The notes under the pieces are model-generated. The model was not told the DNA's origin. It saw nothing but the letters and a program-made list of their open reading frames with translations, and did no database searches. 64,000 nucleotides of DNA. Origin: JAJYIW01 sp963781665. Lineage in GTDB: Bacteria > Chloroflexota > Anaerolineae > Anaerolineales > Anaerolineaceae. Where the stretch lies: assembly GCA_963781665.1 (NCBI GenBank), contig CAWAGA010000002.1:2914001-2978000 (forward strand), written 5' to 3'. This document shows positions 60,370-64,000 of this stretch, one piece after another (the stretch's first letter is position 1; each line of letters starts with the position of its first letter). Made by a program: the position numbers and the translations under genes.

Positions 60370-60398
60370 TATTCTTTGTACCGAAAGCGATTCAATGG

Positions 60399-62504
60399 TT
60401 AAAGAGCTTTTGCTAATTCGCGAAAGCCATTCGGATTTGTTCTGGCAATATGTTTTAACGCATCTGCCATCCGAAGAGCAATGCCAGCCCCTTCCGAAAT
60501 ATGATCGCCATACCAGCCTGATGAAAAAAAGGGGTCAGTCGGGTAATAATCACTTCGATGGGTTTGATTGAATAACGTCACAACTTTAATAAACCAAGGA
60601 AGAAGTTCATTTAGGAATTTCTCGGGATATCCTTGAACAGCCGCGTCAATTAATACTCCTGCATGAAGGTCCCCAAATAATTTCTTATCTTGATAATAAT
60701 TATTTTTTTCCTCATCATTTGATTCTTTACGCAAGACATTAAGCCGAAAATCAAAATAACATCTCAGAATTTTACATCCCGCTTCTGGATTAAATTTCGC
60801 CAGGTTGTGGAATAACAAGATTTCGCGGCTAAAATAGCGGCCGCGAGACAATAGATCGCAGGCCATGTCTACAGCCAAAGTACTTTCCCAATTTTCAACG
60901 GTCGAAAGAATGATGGCAATGCGATTATCCCAGTTTTCGCTCCGGCCAAGAAATGGCTTTATGAGTGAGAGGACAGAATCAGTACGAAGTTCAACCAACG
61001 AGTTTAAATAATAAATAATAGCATCGACTAGTTGATTATCATCTGAGTTCAGGAACGTCGTAATCATATTATTTAATAATTCATACCAGCCCAAATTACC
61101 ACTTATTACTCGAAAAAAACTGTTACGGTCTTCAGATTTCTCAATTAGTCGTTGAGCCATTTGGAATTCTTCAGATGTAGGGTTGGGCAGTGAACCAAAC
61201 CAACCAAGGAGTAACATACGTAAATGAACCCGTAACTTATCAGTAAACAGGAGATGTTTTAGTTCTTCTAAAAATAATGCATAATTCGAATCACGAAGAT
61301 ATGCCAAAACCTGAACCATTTGAGATCGCTCAAAAAGGCCCTGTGATCCTGAAAATATTTTCACGTGCAAGGGTTCAGCTTTAGCCACAAATCGTCGTGC
61401 ATAACAGTAATCAAAGAGTGTTTGATGAAAAAAGAGCCAATTCCCATGTTCTCGCTTTATGAATCCAACTCTCTCAAGATAGTCAGTCTCCTCAGCGAAG
61501 TCATCTAATGCACTAATTGGAGCGCTTAGCTGCCGACTAGACTGCATTACATCAACAAGTTGATAAATAGTTTTAATACGATCTGACGGAGATGGTTTTT
61601 CAGGATTGGTAATTGATATATATCTTTGCCATAAAGCTTCAAACAAATCCTGGAGCGAACGAAATTTTTCTAATGAGTTAATTGAGGAATTTATAATAAT
61701 CTTTGAAAAAATTTCGAGATGTAGAGGATTGGACAACAGCAACCAATGTGCGGGAAGTAAAAGAGATGGATCCAATTGTAAGACTTGAAGGATTGACCTG
61801 ATATGTTCCGGTTTTAATGGTTGTAATTGAAATTCATGATTAACCAATATTTTGGAGAGGCGTGGATCATTTCGAAGATCAAATATTCGACAAGAAGCTA
61901 TTATTTTAATATTGTCTACTTCACTCAGGCGGGCAAGCATACTAAGGATGATATCCAATGTTGTTTGATCTCGTGACAATGCAAATGAGAGTGCATCCAA
62001 TTGATCAAACATTACTACAAGCAATTCTTGTTTTGAAATCTCTCTAGCACAATCGAGAATATTCAAAGGTAACGCTAAACGAGTTGTTAAATCATTGAGA
62101 TTTTTAATACCGGAAATATTGTCAGATTTTATAGCGAGAACCGAAATCCCTTTACTCTCTAGCTTTTCTAATATATCCCGCATAACGACCGTTTTTCCCC
62201 CTCCAGGCTGGTCGATTATCATCCCCAATTTCTTGTTTTTGTCAACGTCTAAAATCCAGTCGAATATTTTGGAAGCCTCCTGTCGTTCGATATGGATTCC
62301 CATTATTTCATTAGGATAATTCCTTAGTTCAGAACTCGCGCTATGTATAGCCGACTTTACCTCGCAAATATTAGGAAGCGACGTTGTACTTCTCTGAATA
62401 TTAAAATTCTGAACTACATTGGCATGATCTCCTAAGACCAAACCAGTAGCCTGATCTATATTGATGTTATATTTGCCAGTCTCGATTTTGTTTTCAGGAC
62501 ACAT
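60399..62504 (-). CDS. STAND NTPase, N-terminal part (motif, P-loop NTPase)
   Basis: 701 residues. At 12-34 is NINIDQATGLVLGDHANVVQ-NF, a short beta-strand motif shared with the DUF4062 protein. The STAND/AAA-type NTPase follows: Walker A MIIDQPGGGKTVVMRD at about residue 100, Walker B LLVVMFDQLDALS at about 160, then IASCRIFDLRND and a winged-helix-like DYLERVGFIKREHGNWLFFH. From about 400 on it is helical repeats. In bacterial NLR-like defence proteins the C-terminal repeats sense phage components and the NTPase oligomerises. Corrected for three indels the protein has about 1365 residues. AGAGAGAAAT precedes the ATG. Confidence 0.78.
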   Translation of the reverse strand: MCPENKIETGKYNINIDQATGLVLGDHANVVQNFNIQRSTTSLPNICEVKSAIHSASSELRNYPNEIMGIHIERQEASKIFDWILDVDKNKKLGMIIDQPGGGKTVVMRDILEKLESKGISVLAIKSDNISGIKNLNDLTTRLALPLNILDCAREISKQELLVVMFDQLDALSFALSRDQTTLDIILSMLARLSEVDNIKIIASCRIFDLRNDPRLSKILVNHEFQLQPLKPEHIRSILQVLQLDPSLLLPAHWLLLSNPLHLEIFSKIIINSSINSLEKFRSLQDLFEALWQRYISITNPEKPSPSDRIKTIYQLVDVMQSSRQLSAPISALDDFAEETDYLERVGFIKREHGNWLFFHQTLFDYCYARRFVAKAEPLHVKIFSGSQGLFERSQMVQVLAYLRDSNYALFLEELKHLLFTDKLRVHLRMLLLGWFGSLPNPTSEEFQMAQRLIEKSEDRNSFFRVISGNLGWYELLNNMITTFLNSDDNQLVDAIIYYLNSLVELRTDSVLSLIKPFLGRSENWDNRIAIILSTVENWESTLAVDMACDLLSRGRYFSREILLFHNLAKFNPEAGCKILRCYFDFRLNVLRKESNDEEKNNYYQDKKLFGDLHAGVLIDAAVQGYPEKFLNELLPWFIKVVTLFNQTHRSDYYPTDPFFSSGWYGDHISEGAGIALRMADALKHIARTNPNGFRELAKAL

Positions 62505-62841
62505 ATTTCTCTCTGTATCTCTTGAACAAATTCGGAGTATTAGAGGGGCTAAAATGAATTAAAGGATATCCGTATTAGGGCAAGGGATAAGGGATTAATC
62601 GTTTTTTTTCTTTTGCGATTTTGAACTAATTATAAACGCTGAGACTTAAACGCGATATAAATTTTCTATGGTCATAATGTAATGAGCTGAGGATCTTCTG
62701 TTGAAAGTGAATAGAAAAATGAAGATATTATGAGGGATATTTTCCAACGGTCTATCTATGGCGGAAAGAGAAGACAAAAGGAAAATCCCATTTATAAAAA
62801 GGCAAAATCCATTTGTCGTATAATCGAAATTTTATTGCTGC
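62505..62841. other. Intergenic between divergent STAND and SSB-like operons
   Basis: About 340 AT-rich bases holding the promoter of the STAND/DUF4062 operon on the minus strand; I see no clear hexamers. No gene-like frame with a ribosome-binding site. Confidence 0.4.
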
Positions 62842-62907
62842 GGGACATTTGTCTCTCCCTTGACGGGACATTCGCCTATCGCCTTTCCCCTCCAAACGCC
62901 ATACAAT
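62842..62907 (+). promoter_or_regulatory. Double GGGACA activator element and promoter, copy 2
   Basis: GGGACATTTGTCTC (62842-62855) is a near inverted repeat; GGGACATTCGCC begins exactly 23 bases later (62865). The block GACGGGACATT-Y-GCCTAT is identical to copy 1 apart from the Y. TACAAT at 62902 lies 37 bases after the second GGGACA (36 in copy 1) and is a good -10. The SSB-like gene starts 41 bases further on. Confidence 0.65.
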
Positions 62908-62947
62908 CTCCATATCGACACAACCTCTTTCCTATTGGAGCACTTGC

Positions 62948-63397
62948 ATGGCGCGCAACAACCTGACCTGGATCAAAGGAGATATCACCGGAGACGTTTA
63001 TTACGATGTGCTCCGGCTGGATTCTCAAGATGTCCAGTACCTGCGCCTGTATCTGATGGTCAAGGGGGTGATCGGAGCTGCCGGGGTCAAGGGGCTGCGC
63101 ATTTGCGTCTATGGCCCGCTGGCTGAGCTGGTCTATGGCCATGTGCGTAAAGGCAGCCGCCTGGGGGTGATCGGACACATCCAGCAGCGCACGACCCACC
63201 AGGGGAAAATGGTTTTCGAGGTTGTGGCAGAAGAGGTCGAGTTTCTGCGTAATATCGAATGGGAAGCCGGCGAGCGTGTCCGCAAGGATCTGGTCCAACG
63301 CGGTCTCTTAAGGCCGTCCTACAAGGATCAGGATATCAGCGGGGGAGGGAAAGAGGATTCTTCGACCGGTGATTTTACCCCAATCGAGAACTTTTAA
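62948..63397 (+). CDS. SSB-like OB-fold protein
   Basis: 149 residues. MARNNLTWIKGDITGDVYYD, then LRLYLMVKGVIGAAGVKGLR-ICVYG, VRKGSRLGVIGHIQQRTTHQ and VFEVVAEEVEFLRNIEWE follow the strand order of single-stranded-DNA-binding proteins (a 'kGs.v.V.G.l..R...' strand then 'vvaeeV.fL'). The C-terminal tail is acidic (GDFTPIENF) but lacks the standard DIPF ending. GGAG lies 9 bases before the ATG. It heads an operon controlled by the double GGGACA element. In other bacteria extra SSB copies belong to competence or conjugation regions. Confidence 0.75.
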   Translation: MARNNLTWIKGDITGDVYYDVLRLDSQDVQYLRLYLMVKGVIGAAGVKGLRICVYGPLAELVYGHVRKGSRLGVIGHIQQRTTHQGKMVFEVVAEEVEFLRNIEWEAGERVRKDLVQRGLLRPSYKDQDISGGGKEDSSTGDFTPIENF

Positions 63398-63424
63398 CCG
63401 CCATTCCGGAGGATCTGATCCGGG

Positions 63425-63937
63425 ATGAATGACCAGGTGTTTTCCCTCTCCTTCGGCTGGTTGCTGGTTCCCCTGAGCGTGATTTTGATCGTGCTGGGAG
63501 CCTTGAACTCACCCATGGATGAGCAGGGCCGGCCGATGCTGCTCCTGCCGGAGGTGAAGGCGGTCGCCGAATATCGTTCGGCCGTGAACAAGAGCGTCTC
63601 CGAAATGAGGCTACTGGATGGCGAGATCACGGCGGTGATGGGTGGGCAAAACAGCGACCTCTTCACTCAATCAGACCAGGCCCAGGCAGCTTTCGAGCAC
63701 GCTTTACGGATTGTCCAGGATATTGACGTCCAGACAGCCCCACCAGCGTTGGGCGGGTTGAAAGAAGCTGCCGGCCAGACCGCTGCGGATTACCTGGAAG
63801 CAGCCCGGCTGGCGCTGCGTTGGGTCAGCCTTCCAACGGAGGATAATGTTTCGGCTGTGGAGGATCAGATGTCAAAAGCACAGAAAGAACTGCAAACACT
63901 GGAGGGAAGCCAATGGATGGCAACGACATCACCGTAG
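63425..63937 (+). CDS. Membrane-anchored hypothetical protein, 170 residues
   Basis: MNDQVFSLSFGWLLVPLSVI begins with a single N-terminal membrane segment (LVPLSVILIVLGAL), followed by an Ala-rich helical domain (about 45-160, SDQAQAAFEHALRIVQDIDV). Periplasmic or extracellular orientation is likely. No family recognised. It starts 28 bases after the SSB-like gene and overlaps the next ORF by 25 bases, so it belongs to the same operon. Confidence 0.6.
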   Translation: MNDQVFSLSFGWLLVPLSVILIVLGALNSPMDEQGRPMLLLPEVKAVAEYRSAVNKSVSEMRLLDGEITAVMGGQNSDLFTQSDQAQAAFEHALRIVQDIDVQTAPPALGGLKEAAGQTAADYLEAARLALRWVSLPTEDNVSAVEDQMSKAQKELQTLEGSQWMATTSP

Positions 63938-64000
63938 CTCAACTCCGCCAGCTCCTTGGTATACAGGATGAGCTGCGCCAGCAGGCTGAGAACCGCTGGC
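63913..64000 (+). CDS. Hypothetical protein, N-terminus only
   Basis: An ORF open to the window end: MDGNDITVAQLRQLLGIQDE then LRQQAENRW. GGAGGGAAG lies directly before the ATG, which overlaps the previous gene. Predicted helical. Too short to classify. Confidence 0.5.
   Translation, partial: MDGNDITVAQLRQLLGIQDELRQQAENRW

Noticed and set aside
1..64000. CRISPR arrays, tRNA and rRNA genes
   Set aside because: No regularly spaced direct repeats with unique spacers, and no tRNA cloverleaf or rRNA-like sequence noticed on reading; a dedicated search was not possible.

Overview
The window looks like a genomic or metagenomic contig from a Chloroflexota bacterium, probably Anaerolineae. This is inferred from the gene repertoire (a very large cyclic-glucan-synthase-like protein, tandem universal stress protein, Dps, lmo0937-like and VIT1-type proteins, a PDZ/GAF histidine kinase) and not from a marker gene; no rRNA or tRNA was recognised. 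Most genes carry good Shine-Dalgarno sequences and several TTG/GTG starts.

Layout. (1) 1-18.9 kb is a stress and envelope region: a J-domain protein, a two-domain PRC-barrel protein, a cyclic beta-1,2-glucan synthase-like gene in two overlapping frames, a tandem Usp protein, Dps, small membrane proteins, a stretch of decayed membrane-protein genes, a B12-binding radical SAM enzyme, a VIT1/CCC1 transporter and an RNB ribonuclease. Four copies of a 32-33 bp element sit upstream of genes here and probably mark a shared stress promoter. (2) 18.9-21.6 kb is an IS21-family insertion abutting a pPIWI_RE-like gene that seems to have lost its 5' end. (3) 23.6-48.3 kb, all on the minus strand, is a defence island built on a type I BREX system (XRE regulator, brxA, brxB, pglX, brxC, pglZ, brxL). 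Its PglX is split into a methyltransferase part and two separate target-recognition parts, and a BrxU-like DUF262 protein, two PD-(D/E)XK nucleases, a HEPN protein, a GGCT-like protein and others are woven into or appended to the operon. (4) 48.7-56.6 kb, plus strand, is a ComQXPA-like signalling locus: LuxR-type response regulator, a 59-residue peptide with a Trp near its C-terminus, a polyprenyl-synthetase-like protein, two Nudix hydrolases, a ComP-like kinase and a three-gene ABC exporter. (5) 57.1-62.5 kb, minus strand, is a STAND NTPase and a DUF4062 protein that share the same short beta-strand motif, probably a sensor/effector pair. (6) 62.9-64 kb starts an operon with an SSB-like OB-fold gene; its promoter carries the same double GGGACA element as the promoter of the peptide/ComQ-like genes.

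Working together: the kinase and response regulator may respond to a modified peptide made by the small ORF and the prenyl-synthetase-like enzyme, and may act on the double GGGACA promoters, tying the SSB-like operon to cell-cell signalling. The BREX, pPIWI_RE and STAND/DUF4062 modules form a layered anti-phage region.

Caution: at least a dozen genes are broken by single-base indels, several in or beside short homopolymers. Either the contig has uncorrected indel errors or many defence genes are decaying; this affects every statement about activity.
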